Positions 8,283 through 17,420 of a DNA stretch of 64,000 bases are shown here, piece after piece (positions within the stretch are counted from its first letter, which is position 1; each line of letters opens with the position of its first letter). Source of the DNA: Lachnospiraceae bacterium (GTDB lineage Bacteria > Bacillota > Clostridia > Lachnospirales > Lachnospiraceae); NCBI GenBank assembly GCA_017395635.1, contig JAFQOE010000003.1:26277-90276 (forward strand), read 5' to 3'. The position numbers and the translations under genes are program-made. Below the pieces are notes generated by a model. It ran no database searches, was not told the DNA's origin, and saw only the letters and a list, made by a program, of their open reading frames with translations.

Positions 8283-10370
8283 TTACTCTTCTACGTCTTT
8301 AAGACTTAAGCTAATCTTGCCCATACGATCCACTTCAAGTACCTTAACCTTAACTGTATCACCGATGTTAACAACATCTTCAACCTTCTCAACTCTCTCT
8401 TTTGAAAGCTTAGAAATATGAATCAATCCATCTTTATTAGGTGATAACTCTACAAAAGCACCAAAGTTCATAATACGAACAACCTTACCTTCGTAAATAT
8501 TACCAACTTCTATCGGATCTACGATAGAGTGAATAATCTTAAGTGCTTTATCAATACCAACCTGATCCACACCACATACAGCAACAGTGCCCTCGTCATC
8601 AATATCAATTTTGACACCTGTTTCCTCAATAATTGTGTTGATTGTCTTTCCTCTCTGACCGATAATCTCACCAATTTTCTCAGGATCAACTTTCATTGTA
8701 CAAATCTTAGGTGCCAACTCGCCAACAGTTGCTCTTGGTTCAGCAATCGCCTTAGACATAACCTCATCCATAATAAACATTCGAGCTTCTCTAGTCTTAG
8801 CAATAGCACCTTCTACGATAGGTCTTGTCAAACCATGAATCTTAATATCCATCTGGATTGCTGTAATACCATCCTTTGTACCAGTCACCTTAAAGTCCAT
8901 ATCGCCAAAGAAATCTTCAAGACCCTGAATATCTGTTAACAATACATACTCATCATCTGTATCACCTGTAACCAAACCACATGAAATACCTGCTACCATC
9001 TTCTTAATAGGTACACCTGCTGCCATCAATGACATACATGATGCACATGTAGAAGCCATAGATGTCGAACCATTAGACTCAAATGTTTCAGATACTGTAC
9101 GGATTGCATATGGGAATTCCTCTTCTGAAGGAAGAACTGCTAATAATGCTCTCTCAGCCAATGCTCCGTGACCAATCTCTCTACGTCCAGGTCCGCGAGA
9201 TGGTTTTGTCTCACCTACTGAATATGAAGGGAAATTGTACTGATGCATATATCTCTTATTAGTCTCTAATAAATTCAAACCATCAATCTTCTGTGCCTCA
9301 GAAAGAGGTGCCAAAGTTGTAACATTACAAATCTGAGTTTGTCCACGAGTAAACATAGCTGAGCCATGCACTCTAGGAATAATATCTATCTCTGCTGCAA
9401 GAGGACGAATCTGAGACATTGCACGACCATCCGGTCTCTTCTTGTCTACTAAAATCATCTTACGAACAGTCTTCTTCTGATACTGGTAAATTGCTTCACC
9501 TAATACGTTCATCCACTCTTCTTTATCAGCAAATGCCTCTTCAAGTTTATCTGTAATCTGGCGAATATTCTCTTCTCTAACCTGCTTCTCATCTGTAAAT
9601 ACAGCCTGCTCCATCTCTTCCGGTGGAACAATCTCCTTAATTGCAGCAAATAACTCTTCCGGAATCGCACAACTTGTATAAGCATGCTTTGGCTTACCAC
9701 ACTCAGCCACAATCTGATCTATAAACTCAATTACCTTCTGGTTCAATTCATGAGCAACATAAATCGCTTCAATCATCTTATCCTCTGGAATTTCATTTGC
9801 ACCAGCCTCAATCATAATAACCTTTTCTTTTGTTGAAGCAACTGTAAGCTTCAAGTCAGAAACTGCATTCTGTGCCTCATTCGGATTGAAAACAAACTCA
9901 CCATCAATCATACCTACCTGCGTAGTAGCACATGGTCCATCAAATGGAATATCTGAAATTGCAGTTGCAATCGCAGAACCTAACATTGCAGTAAGCTCTG
10001 GTGAACACTCCGGATCAACGCTCATTACAAGGTTGTTCAATGTTACGTCATTACGATAATCCTTAGGGAATAATGGACGCATTGGGCGGTCAATTACACG
10101 AGAAGTAAGAATTGCATTCTCACTTGCCTTTCCTTCTCTCTTATTAAAACCTCCAGGAATCTTTCCTACAGAGTACAACTTCTCCTCATATTCAACAGAA
10201 AGTGGGAAGAAATCAATTCCCTCTCTTGGTTTTTCAGATGCTGTTGCTGTAGATAAAACAACAGTATCACCATAGTGCATAAATGCAGCACCATTCGCCT
10301 GTGCTGCAACTCGTCCAACATCAACACGAAGTGTTCTGCCGGCAAGTTCCATTTCAAACTTCTTATACAT
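8283..10370 (-). CDS. pnp: Polyribonucleotide nucleotidyltransferase (PNPase)
   Basis: PNPase degrades RNA 3' to 5' phosphorolytically and acts in mRNA turnover. The 695 residues have the family architecture: two RNase PH domains with the linking all-alpha segment, then KH near residue 555-615 (IGEIIGQRGKTINTIIEETG) and S1 near 620-692 (GNIYEGKVVRIMNFGAFVEL). FNKREGKASENAILTSRVIDRP and EFPYAIRTVSETFESNGSTSMASTCA are core PNPase motifs. AAAGGAG precedes the ATG. rpsO lies upstream, the near-universal bacterial order, with a terminator and a 270-bp leader between them. Confidence 0.98.
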   Translation of the reverse strand: MYKKFEMELAGRTLRVDVGRVAAQANGAAFMHYGDTVVLSTATASEKPREGIDFFPLSVEYEEKLYSVGKIPGGFNKREGKASENAILTSRVIDRPMRPLFPKDYRNDVTLNNLVMSVDPECSPELTAMLGSAIATAISDIPFDGPCATTQVGMIDGEFVFNPNEAQNAVSDLKLTVASTKEKVIMIEAGANEIPEDKMIEAIYVAHELNQKVIEFIDQIVAECGKPKHAYTSCAIPEELFAAIKEIVPPEEMEQAVFTDEKQVREENIRQITDKLEEAFADKEEWMNVLGEAIYQYQKKTVRKMILVDKKRPDGRAMSQIRPLAAEIDIIPRVHGSAMFTRGQTQICNVTTLAPLSEAQKIDGLNLLETNKRYMHQYNFPSYSVGETKPSRGPGRREIGHGALAERALLAVLPSEEEFPYAIRTVSETFESNGSTSMASTCASCMSLMAAGVPIKKMVAGISCGLVTGDTDDEYVLLTDIQGLEDFFGDMDFKVTGTKDGITAIQMDIKIHGLTRPIVEGAIAKTREARMFIMDEVMSKAIAEPRATVGELAPKICTMKVDPEKIGEIIGQRGKTINTIIEETGVKIDIDDEGTVAVCGVDQVGIDKALKIIHSIVDPIEVGNIYEGKVVRIMNFGAFVELSPNKDGLIHISKLSKERVEKVEDVVNIGDTVKVKVLEVDRMGKISLSLKDVEE

Positions 10371-10633
10371 ATCTGTTCTCCTTTAAATTATTGGTATTTC
10401 CGGTTCTTAAATCTTCCGGATATCTTGAGTAAGACACCGAAACAACTGAACTGAACGCAGATACATTCGTTCTCAATACAATATTCAATCCATATCTGTT
10501 ATCACTTCAGAAGTCTCGGTTATGCCTTATCACAATCTTAATAAGTATATCATAGGATATTCTTTTTGAAAAGCAAAAAAAGACGTAACTGTTCAGAGCT
10601 TCCTTTGAAAATACTTGTCACTGAATAATTATC
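10371..10633 (-). other. Long pnp leader without a gene
   Basis: This gene-free stretch between the rpsO terminator and pnp can fold locally (for example GAACG and CGTTC arms near 10452-10475). A weak promoter-like pair, TTGCTT and TATGAT 16 bases apart, lies at 10549-10576 on the minus strand. In other bacteria the pnp leader is a site of RNase III/PNPase autocontrol; nothing here proves it. Confidence 0.4.
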
Positions 10634-10681
10634 AAAAAAACAGTGACCTGTATATGAAAATATTCAATATACAAGCCACTA
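10634..10681 (-). terminator. Terminator after rpsO
   Basis: The minus strand shows a stem of AGTG-CTTGTATAT pairing with ATATACAG-CACT, followed by seven T residues. It would allow rpsO to be transcribed independently of pnp. Confidence 0.75.
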
Positions 10682-10706
10682 TTTCTTCGTTTTGTAAATC
10701 GTATAA

Positions 10707-10973
10707 TTATTTACGTAAACCTAAGCTCTCGATAAGAGTTCTGTAACGCTCAATATCAACCTTCTTTAAGTAAGCCAATAAATTTCTTCTCTGACCAACT
10801 AACTTAAGAAGACCTCTTCTTGAGTGGTGATCCTTTGGATGATCTGCAAAATGGCTCTGTAAATCAACGATTCTTGCTGTAAGCAATGCAATCTGAACTT
10901 CTGGAGAACCAGTATCATTTGCTCCACGACCATACTTCTCAATAATCTCTTTCTTCTGCTCTGCTGTTACCAT
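10707..10973 (-). CDS. rpsO: 30S ribosomal protein S15
   Basis: S15 binds 16S rRNA and helps assemble the 30S platform. The 88-residue product is the normal length and contains the family motifs [34 protein letters not shown] and [14 protein letters not shown] longer frame starting at 11012 adds 13 residues, but these read through the GGAGG ribosome binding site. The ATG at 10973 is therefore the start. Confidence 0.98.
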   Translation of the reverse strand: MVTAEQKKEIIEKYGRGANDTGSPEVQIALLTARIVDLQSHFADHPKDHHSRRGLLKLVGQRRNLLAYLKKVDIERYRTLIESLGLRK

Positions 10974-11069
10974 AACAACATCCTCCTTTAAATAAATATT
11001 AATAATCGCCAATCACCCAGGCAAAGGTCGGAGTGTCCTCAATCTGAGTAATGGTTCATATACTTTGGT

Positions 11070-11098
11070 ATAATACCATATACGGATTTGCTTGTAAA
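11070..11098 (-). promoter_or_regulatory. Promoter of rpsO
   Basis: TTTACA and TATTAT lie 17 bases apart on the minus strand, about 100 bp upstream of the rpsO ATG. The leader of about 90 bases is long enough for S15 autoregulation, though no fold was identified. Confidence 0.7.
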
Positions 11099-11222
11099 TA
11101 TTTATTTTTGCAAAACAATCTGTTATGATATAAGTCTCAAAAGATTATACTACTTCATCAATTGAATGCTTTTAACCTTTTGAAACATCATTTATAACTA
11201 TTTTATATAAAGGAGCAAAACA

Positions 11223-12326
11223 ATGGCAGGATCAACTTTTGGAACTATATTTCGTATATCAACCTGGGGTGAATCTCACGGAAAAGCAATCGGTGTAGTC
11301 ATCGACGGATGCCCAGCAGGCTTAGAATTATCCGAACTTGACATACAACCTTTCTTAAATCGAAGAAAACCAGGTCAATCTATCTACTCTACTCCACGTA
11401 ACGAAGATGATACAGTAGAAATTTTATCCGGAGTATTCGAGGGTAAGACAACCGGCACTCCTATTTCTATGCTTGTACATAATAAAACACAACAATCAAA
11501 AGATTACAACGAAATTGCTTCTTACTATAGACCAGGACATGCTGATTACACCTTTGATTCCAAATATGGTTTCCGAGATTACAGAGGTGGCGGTCGTTCA
11601 TCCGGCAGAGAAACAATTGCACGAGTTGCGGCAGGTGCAGTTGCCATCAAGATTTTAAATCAATTAGGTATCACATTTACAACCTATACAAAATCTATAG
11701 GCGAAATATCTATCGATTATTCCAAATTTGATAAAAATGAAATATTTAATAACAAATTATACATGCCTGATTCTGAGGCCGCTAAACTTGCAGGAAATTA
11801 TGTTGTGCAAATGACAAAAGAACATAATTCTGTCGGTGGTTGTGTCGAAGCCATCGTTCACGGTGTACCTGCTGGTCTTGGAGATACCGTTTTTGACAAA
11901 TTAGATGCAAATCTTGCAAAAGCAATTATGTCCATCGGTGCAGTAAAATGCGTAGAAATTGGTGACGGAATCCATGTATCAACCATGACAGGATTTGAAG
12001 ACAACGACGGATTTACAATGAGCACTGACAACAAAGTTACAAAGACAACAAACCATGCCGGAGGTATTTTAGGTGGTATCAGCGATGGTTCCGATATCGT
12101 ATTACGAGCAACCTTTAAAGCTACCCCTTCTATTTTGAAAACACAAAAGACCGTTAACAAATCCGGTGAAGATATTGAGGTTTCTATCAAAGGAAGACAC
12201 GACCCTATCATTGTTCCTCGTGCAGTTGTAGTAGTGGAAGCAATGACAGCTATCACTATTCTTGATTCTTTGTTACTTAACATGACTGCTACATTAGACG
12301 GAATTTGCAAATTCTATCAGGCATAA
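11223..12326 (+). CDS. aroC: Chorismate synthase
   Basis: AroC converts EPSP to chorismate, the last step of the shikimate pathway, using reduced FMN. The 367 residues match the family. Visible signatures are GESHGKAIGVVIDGCPAGL near the N-terminus, YRGGGRSSGRETIARVAAGA in the middle and GRHDPIIVPRAVVVVEAM at the C-terminus. AAAGGAG precedes the ATG at 11223. It is a single-gene unit divergent from rpsO and ended by a bidirectional terminator. The next pathway gene in the window is aroK at 54.3 kb, so shikimate genes are scattered. Confidence 0.97.
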   Translation: MAGSTFGTIFRISTWGESHGKAIGVVIDGCPAGLELSELDIQPFLNRRKPGQSIYSTPRNEDDTVEILSGVFEGKTTGTPISMLVHNKTQQSKDYNEIASYYRPGHADYTFDSKYGFRDYRGGGRSSGRETIARVAAGAVAIKILNQLGITFTTYTKSIGEISIDYSKFDKNEIFNNKLYMPDSEAAKLAGNYVVQMTKEHNSVGGCVEAIVHGVPAGLGDTVFDKLDANLAKAIMSIGAVKCVEIGDGIHVSTMTGFEDNDGFTMSTDNKVTKTTNHAGGILGGISDGSDIVLRATFKATPSILKTQKTVNKSGEDIEVSIKGRHDPIIVPRAVVVVEAMTAITILDSLLLNMTATLDGICKFYQA

Positions 12327-12373
12327 ATATTCCAAGACATAGTCGCATAAATCTTCATAATTACCACAAACAC

Positions 12374-12421
12374 AAAAGGTGTTGTCAAAATCCCATCTCA
12401 GATTACCAGACAACACCTTTT
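12374..12421. terminator. Bidirectional terminator between aroC and the CAP-domain gene
   Basis: Arms AAAAGGTGTTGTC and GACAACACCTTTT flank a 22-base loop, giving T-runs on both strands. It serves convergent transcripts from aroC and the minus-strand pair that follows. Confidence 0.85.
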
Positions 12422-12466
12422 ATTTCATTCATCTCAAATGTAATTACACCAATCCCTTAGAATCTA

Positions 12467-13402
12467 TTACTTAGTCTGAACCACCAAGGCAGTCCAATAC
12501 TCTTTTCCATTATTATCTGTATATGTACCAATACTAAATCCATTGGCTTCCTTCTGCATCAATACTTGATAATTATTATTCGCCATCCAATTCATCGCTA
12601 CAACATCACCAGTCTTTTTCTTTCCCCACGATACACACTCGCCACTCCAATATACAGATACCGGATAATCAACGGTTAATACAGTACTATAATCTGTCCC
12701 ATCGGGTCTTGTATGAGATGCCATTACACTTAATTCCATAGCACGCGTATATGCTGCTAATGCCAAATTACAATTCGTATAGTACGTCAAAGGATCATAT
12801 CCATTTAGCATTCTCTGGATATTAATATATTGCGCTGCTTTCTCAACCTCTGTTCCAATGTACTGAAGAGTTCCGTTATTTGCAAAATAATAAGTCATAT
12901 TTCCCAAAACAATATGGGCTCCGGATACTCTTTTACCACTATTGTCAAAATAATATACTTGATTGTTAATCTGTTTCAGACCTTTTTGAATAACACCTTT
13001 ACTATTAGCATAATAATAATTCTCTTTGGATTTCAACCATCCTTTAATCATTATACCTTTGTTTGAAAAATAATATTTTTTATTATTAATCGTCTTAAAA
13101 CCAGTAACTCGCACACCATTTTTATTCAGATAATATTTATTATTTTTGTATGTCAGCCAGCCGGTCTTACGATAACCGTTCTTGTCAAAATAATAATATT
13201 TTCCTTTGATTTTCACCCACTTATTTTTGTAATATTTTGTGCCAGATGCATTCGTTGTATAACGATATTTATTCTTTCTGACTTTAAACCACTTCGCTTC
13301 TGCTGTAAGAGACGGCACAAACATCATTACACACAACATACAAATTGTAAAAATCCATATTGTTTTATTATTAATCAATTCCTTTTTTCTTAGTTTTCTC
13401 AT
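12467..13402 (-). CDS. Secreted cell-wall-binding repeat protein with C-terminal CAP domain
   Basis: The 311-residue product begins with a basic segment and a signal peptide ending near AEA-KW. It continues with five to seven choline/glucan-binding type repeats at about residues 40-185 (KGKYYYFDKNGYRKTGWL, NKKYYFSNKGIMIKGWL and similar). A CAP/SCP-like domain ends it, recognisable by INIQRMLNGYDPLTY, LALAAYTRAMEL, SHTRPDG and EYWTALVVQ. It is probably wall-attached and extracellular; CAP domains in bacteria have no single agreed function. The frame extends 18 codons further upstream, but the ATG at 13402 has GGGAG at good spacing. It is a paralogue of, and lies 40 bp downstream from, the gene at 13443. 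Confidence 0.82.
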   Translation of the reverse strand: MRKLRKKELINNKTIWIFTICMLCVMMFVPSLTAEAKWFKVRKNKYRYTTNASGTKYYKNKWVKIKGKYYYFDKNGYRKTGWLTYKNNKYYLNKNGVRVTGFKTINNKKYYFSNKGIMIKGWLKSKENYYYANSKGVIQKGLKQINNQVYYFDNSGKRVSGAHIVLGNMTYYFANNGTLQYIGTEVEKAAQYINIQRMLNGYDPLTYYTNCNLALAAYTRAMELSVMASHTRPDGTDYSTVLTVDYPVSVYWSGECVSWGKKKTGDVVAMNWMANNNYQVLMQKEANGFSIGTYTDNNGKEYWTALVVQTK

Positions 13403-13442
13403 AATTATATCTCCCTTCAATACATATTTATCACATAAAGTA

Positions 13443-14462
13443 TTATTGTTTTTCACTCTGAACAGACGCCGACGAATCGGTCATTATAAAAATAATGCTA
13501 TAATACATAACATCATTGTCTTCACACATACCAATTCCAACTTCCGAAACACCAGAATCCATTATAGCATTCATCATGTTATTGTCTTTTTGCATATCCT
13601 TCATCAATCTTTGGAAATCATAATCTGCTATTCCCCCATACGCAAATTCATATCCACCCAAAGATCGCACGCCACGATTTGCTAACAAAGATTCTAGCTT
13701 TTCTGTATTTTCCAAAGAAAAACCATTCACCAGTCCTGATGCTCTCAACAAAGCACATGCTTGAACTTTATCATTCAACAATAATGCGGATTGTTTATTC
13801 TGCATTCTCAAATCATTAATATATTGGAATATGGGATAGGTCTTAGTTGCATTTTCATCAACACTTCCATCTTCGTTAAATATATAGGTAGTCCCATCTA
13901 TTTCTAAAATCACATCACTCACTCTTGTCCCATCTGGATTCAGATAATAACGATATCCATCCAACGTAATAAAACCGGTTTGAATTACGCCACTACTATT
14001 AGCATAATACCAATGATTCTCATATCGAAACCATCCAACTACCATTTGTGCAATTTCATTGAAATAGTATCTTTTCCCATCATATTCGACAAAACCCGTC
14101 AACAGCCTTCCCGTCTCATCTGTAATAAAAAAATCTTCTTCCGTTTGAATCGCACCATATTGAAGAACCCCTAACTCATCTGAATAATAATAGGCATCAT
14201 CCTCTTCAACATAGAATTTCCCCGTCACAAGATGACCATCTGCATCAAAATAATAACGTTGTTCTTCTATATCAACAAAACCAATTGCAAATTGTCCATC
14301 CCACTGTATATACTTCTTACCTTCATCTTCTTCAATCCAATACGCATAAGATGATTTACCGGAATAATAGATACCTCCCACCAAAACAATTGCAAGAATC
14401 AATATATATCCAATCGTTCTATTTTTAACAACGAGATTTCTATTTTTCTGCTTGTATAGCAT
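13443..14462 (-). CDS. Membrane-anchored cell-wall-binding repeat protein with degenerate CAP-like domain
   Basis: This 339-residue paralogue of the next gene has an N-terminal hydrophobic segment (IGYILILAIVLVGGIYYSG) acting as signal or anchor. Six or so aromatic/glycine wall-binding repeats follow at about residues 40-205 (GKRYYFNEIAQMVVGWF, DGYRYYLNPDGTRV). The C-terminal region shares INDLRMQNKQSALLLNDKVQACALLRA and SEVGIGMC with CAP domains but lacks the SHTRPDG motif of its neighbour. ATG codons at 14471 and 14462 are in frame; 14462 is chosen because it sits nine bases after AAGGGG, while the first abuts it. Repeats here are acidic, unlike the basic repeats of the neighbour. Confidence 0.78.
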   Translation of the reverse strand: MLYKQKNRNLVVKNRTIGYILILAIVLVGGIYYSGKSSYAYWIEEDEGKKYIQWDGQFAIGFVDIEEQRYYFDADGHLVTGKFYVEEDDAYYYSDELGVLQYGAIQTEEDFFITDETGRLLTGFVEYDGKRYYFNEIAQMVVGWFRYENHWYYANSSGVIQTGFITLDGYRYYLNPDGTRVSDVILEIDGTTYIFNEDGSVDENATKTYPIFQYINDLRMQNKQSALLLNDKVQACALLRASGLVNGFSLENTEKLESLLANRGVRSLGGYEFAYGGIADYDFQRLMKDMQKDNNMMNAIMDSGVSEVGIGMCEDNDVMYYSIIFIMTDSSASVQSEKQ

Positions 14463-14491
14463 ACCATTCATCCCCTTACATAACTATGCCT

Positions 14492-14520
14492 ATTATACAA
14501 CAAAAGCCCCAAAGATACAA
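14492..14520 (-). promoter_or_regulatory. Promoter of the wall-binding protein pair
   Basis: TTGTAT and TATAAT are 17 bases apart on the minus strand, about 30 bp before the start at 14462. Confidence 0.65.
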
Positions 14521-14544
14521 ACATTTCACATTAGAAATATATTG

Positions 14545-14580
14545 AAAAAAAACCAGATATATGTAACATACATCTGGTTC
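14545..14580 (-). terminator. Terminator of xerD
   Basis: ACCAGAT-TATGT arms pair with ACATA-ATCTGGT around a short loop, followed by eight T residues on the minus strand. Confidence 0.85.
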
Positions 14581-14610
14581 TATGTAATATAATATATAAT
14601 TTATTTCATT

Positions 14611-15504
14611 TCACGAAACTTGTGCACGAGGATGTGCTTTGTCATATACTTCCTTTATCTTTGTATTCATATTCGTTTTTACATAAATCTGCGTAGTAGA
14701 AATATCTGAATGACCTAACATTTCTTGTACAGACTTTAAATCTGCACCATTGTTTACCAAATGCATTGCAAACGAATGACGGATAGTATGTGGTGTAATA
14801 TCTTTCTTAATACCAGCCTTTGCCGAATAATACTTAATAATCTTCCAAAATCCTTGTCTGGTCATTGGAGCACCTTGACAATTTGTAAACAAATACTCCT
14901 GCTCAACCTTACACATAATGTCTCTTGCATTATATAAATAATGTTCTAATGCCGTTTTCGTTTCATTTGTAAAAGGAATTACTCTCTCTTTATTGCCATC
15001 TCGACATTGAAGAAAATTCATAGAAAGATTAACATCTTTCACTCTAAGACTAATCAACTCCGAGACACGAATTCCCGTTGCGTAAAGTAATTCCAACATT
15101 GCTTTATCACGAATCTCCTTAGGTGCAGAACCATTTGGTTGCTCTAACAAAAGATTAATTTCTTCGATTGTTAAAATCACCGGTGCCTTCTTTTCAATCT
15201 TTGGTGGTTTCAAAGTTTCACTCGGATCCTCTGATATCACACCTTGCTTTAATAAATACAAGAAAAACGCCTTAACAGATGCAATATTTCTTGAAACTGT
15301 TGCAGTAGACATTCCCTGTTTTTCAATAATCAATATATAAGAATTCAAATCTGTACTAGTTACTTCTTTCAAATTATCAATTCCTGAATCTGTCAAATAA
15401 TTATTAAGTTTAACCAAATCCCTCTTATATGATGCAATTGTGTTCTTACTGGCCCGTTTTACATTATCTAAATAATCAACGAACTCTTCAATCTTTTGTA
15501 ACAT
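14611..15504 (-). CDS. xerD: Site-specific tyrosine recombinase XerD
   Basis: XerC/D-type recombinases resolve chromosome dimers at dif during segregation. The 297-residue protein has the N-terminal SAM-like core-binding domain and a catalytic domain with the R-K-H-R-H-Y set: R in ATGIRVSEL (about 145), K in GNKERVIPF, HTIRH near 240, GHSDISTTQIY with the tyrosine near 273. It lies next to spoIIM, as in Bacillus where spoIIM neighbours xerD (ripX). That context supports the chromosomal XerD over an integrase. No phage or element genes adjoin it. Confidence 0.9.
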   Translation of the reverse strand: MLQKIEEFVDYLDNVKRASKNTIASYKRDLVKLNNYLTDSGIDNLKEVTSTDLNSYILIIEKQGMSTATVSRNIASVKAFFLYLLKQGVISEDPSETLKPPKIEKKAPVILTIEEINLLLEQPNGSAPKEIRDKAMLELLYATGIRVSELISLRVKDVNLSMNFLQCRDGNKERVIPFTNETKTALEHYLYNARDIMCKVEQEYLFTNCQGAPMTRQGFWKIIKYYSAKAGIKKDITPHTIRHSFAMHLVNNGADLKSVQEMLGHSDISTTQIYVKTNMNTKIKEVYDKAHPRAQVS

Positions 15505-15644
15505 TTCCTAACCCCTCGTTCTGTAATAACTATCCCTATTATAATGTCTAATTTACATAAAATCAAACATTATTTTTTCAGAAAACCCTTATAAATCAAG
15601 GCATCCGGTGCTTTTCCACCAAATAGAGTATTAACATAATATTT

Positions 15645-16217
15645 TCACACTAGATGTTGAAAAAAATAATTTAAAAAAATTTTTTGAAAATTAATTTCCC
15701 ACGCCAAAGAAACTATTATCATAAAAATTATTACAAAAATTTTAACAAGAAATTCAACAAACTTCATATTTTGATAATAAACATTTAAAGAAGTGCTTCT
15801 CCATTTTCCAATCAAATATATTGCTAAAAAATAAATCAGATAATGTGGAAAAAAACATGCCAACCCATATAACAATCCCCCAAAACTATATTTTATGATT
15901 AGATTTGCAACCACCAAACCATAATAGAACCCAAAAGAACTACAAGCTAAAAAAGAAGAAGTGCCATACGGCAGAATCAAAAGCATTAGAAAATAAATAA
16001 ATATTTGAATTATTCTTTTTTTCAAAACATAAAAGAGCATTTCATTTGTTGAAATATTCATAACTGAACTAATACTATACTCTTCCAATCCTTTATCAGC
16101 TAATATATTACATCCCAGCACCAGTGATAATAACAAAACAAAACAACCTACCAAAATCCCAAAAAATAAAGCTCCATATGTACAAACTATATTATACTTC
16201 CGTACATTTTTATTCAT
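15645..16217 (-). CDS. spoIIM: Stage II sporulation protein M
   Basis: SpoIIM is part of the SpoIID-IIP-IIM machinery that drives engulfment of the forespore. This 190-residue protein has about five membrane spans. It carries the family-like segment YGLVVANLIIKYSFGGLLYGLACFFPHYLIY, matching the usual pattern of G-rich loop followed by a proline-containing helix. Identification rests on topology, this segment and its position directly upstream of xerD. A 110-bp gene-poor AT-rich stretch precedes it. Sequence divergence is considerable, so a generic SpoIIM-superfamily membrane protein is the alternative. Confidence 0.75.
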   Translation of the reverse strand: MNKNVRKYNIVCTYGALFFGILVGCFVLLLSLVLGCNILADKGLEEYSISSVMNISTNEMLFYVLKKRIIQIFIYFLMLLILPYGTSSFLACSSFGFYYGLVVANLIIKYSFGGLLYGLACFFPHYLIYFLAIYLIGKWRSTSLNVYYQNMKFVEFLVKIFVIIFMIIVSLAWEINFQKIFLNYFFQHLV

Positions 16218-16328
16218 AGCATCACCCCATATAATACTTTAATATATATGAAACACGAAACAATAATATAACAATAAACATAAGTATTCCGTATAAAGAC
16301 ACATTTTCTAAAAAAATCCGAAATTAAA

Positions 16329-16384
16329 GAGAGTGTCATGTCATAAGATAATTTCATTAGAAATCCTTATTTCACGACACTCCC
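16329..16384 (-). terminator. Terminator after the Big_2 gene
   Basis: Arms GGGAGTGTCGTG and a near-complementary ATGACACTCTC enclose a long loop that can extend the stem (ATAAG/CTTAT), followed by a short T-run on the minus strand. Confidence 0.65.
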
Positions 16385-16468
16385 TTACAATTACTTTACT
16401 TCTTCATAAGCGAAATATGTCAAAGAAAACAGCAAAAAAAATCAATATTGTTTCAACCTTTTCTAGCA

Positions 16469-17209
16469 CTATTTTATCGTAGTAGTAACTTTGTAACCCT
16501 TTACACTCTCGCCATCGTCATTCATCGCACTATATACATCCACATTCATCTTGTAATTTCCGGATTTTAAAACCTTAACTTTCGTGACTTCAAACAACTT
16601 TCCGTTTTTGCAATCTACATTTTTGTAATATATTCCATCTGTTTTCGTTTCATCACAATGAATCAAATGAGCAATATCACACTCTTTTTTATTTACAATA
16701 CTATCTGGATAATACTCATTACAAAGCCATGTCGGATAACGACTCATTTCTTCTTCATTGGTTATTTTCAACGCTTTCTTGTTATAAATATATTTTATAC
16801 TCATCGTCGCAATTGGCTTACTACTTTTGATTTTATATTTCAAAGTAACGGTCTTACCAACCTTCACTCTCTTGCCATTCACAGTTGCATAATTCTTTGG
16901 AAGCTTCTTTACTGTAATCTTGCACGTATATGAATTTCCCGCTTGTTTTACAGAAATCTTGCAGGTTCCTGTTTTCTTAGCTGTCACAAGACCATTCTTA
17001 CTTACCGTTGCTATCTTAGACTTGTTACTTTTCCATGTTGCACTTCCAGAACCACCCGTCAACTTCAACTGTAAAGTCTCTCCTACATACAACGTTGCAC
17101 TTTTCTTAGAAAGCTTAGCTGCTGCTTCTGCCGTAGTAGAACTGATAAATACCATGGCAAATAATGCAACAAACATCAAAACACCCTTGTAAATTTTCTT
17201 ACCTCTCAT
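16469..17209 (-). CDS. Secreted Big_2 domain protein of unknown function
   Basis: The 246-residue product has a signal peptide (KKIYKGVLMFVALFAMVFI, cleavage near AEA-AA). A bacterial Ig-like Big_2 domain follows at about residues 32-102, with the typical LYVGETLQLKLTGGSGSATWKSNKSKIATV and VTAKKTGTCKISV. The C-terminal 140 residues have beta-strand character and KVGKTVTLKYKIKSSKP, which recalls cohesin/dockerin-partner or Big-like modules but was not recognised. The longer frame adds 21 residues; the ATG at 17209 has GGAGGGG six bases before it. It likely acts outside the cell. The C-terminal part has five cysteines, unusual for a secreted clostridial protein. Confidence 0.75.
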   Translation of the reverse strand: MRGKKIYKGVLMFVALFAMVFISSTTAEAAAKLSKKSATLYVGETLQLKLTGGSGSATWKSNKSKIATVSKNGLVTAKKTGTCKISVKQAGNSYTCKITVKKLPKNYATVNGKRVKVGKTVTLKYKIKSSKPIATMSIKYIYNKKALKITNEEEMSRYPTWLCNEYYPDSIVNKKECDIAHLIHCDETKTDGIYYKNVDCKNGKLFEVTKVKVLKSGNYKMNVDVYSAMNDDGESVKGYKVTTTIK

Positions 17210-17420
17210 ACTATGCCCCTCCTCAATACTTACTGTAACTTTTTCATCCTGAATCATATTCTTTTTCTGCAATTCATTTTACTTTAGCAGCAATGAAAAT
17301 GCATCTCGATTCATTCGCTAATTTTCTATCAGCTACAATATAATTTTATAACATTATCTCGTTACAGTCAAAACATTTCCACCATTATTTTACATTTTCA
17401 TCTTATGAAAAATAATTCAA

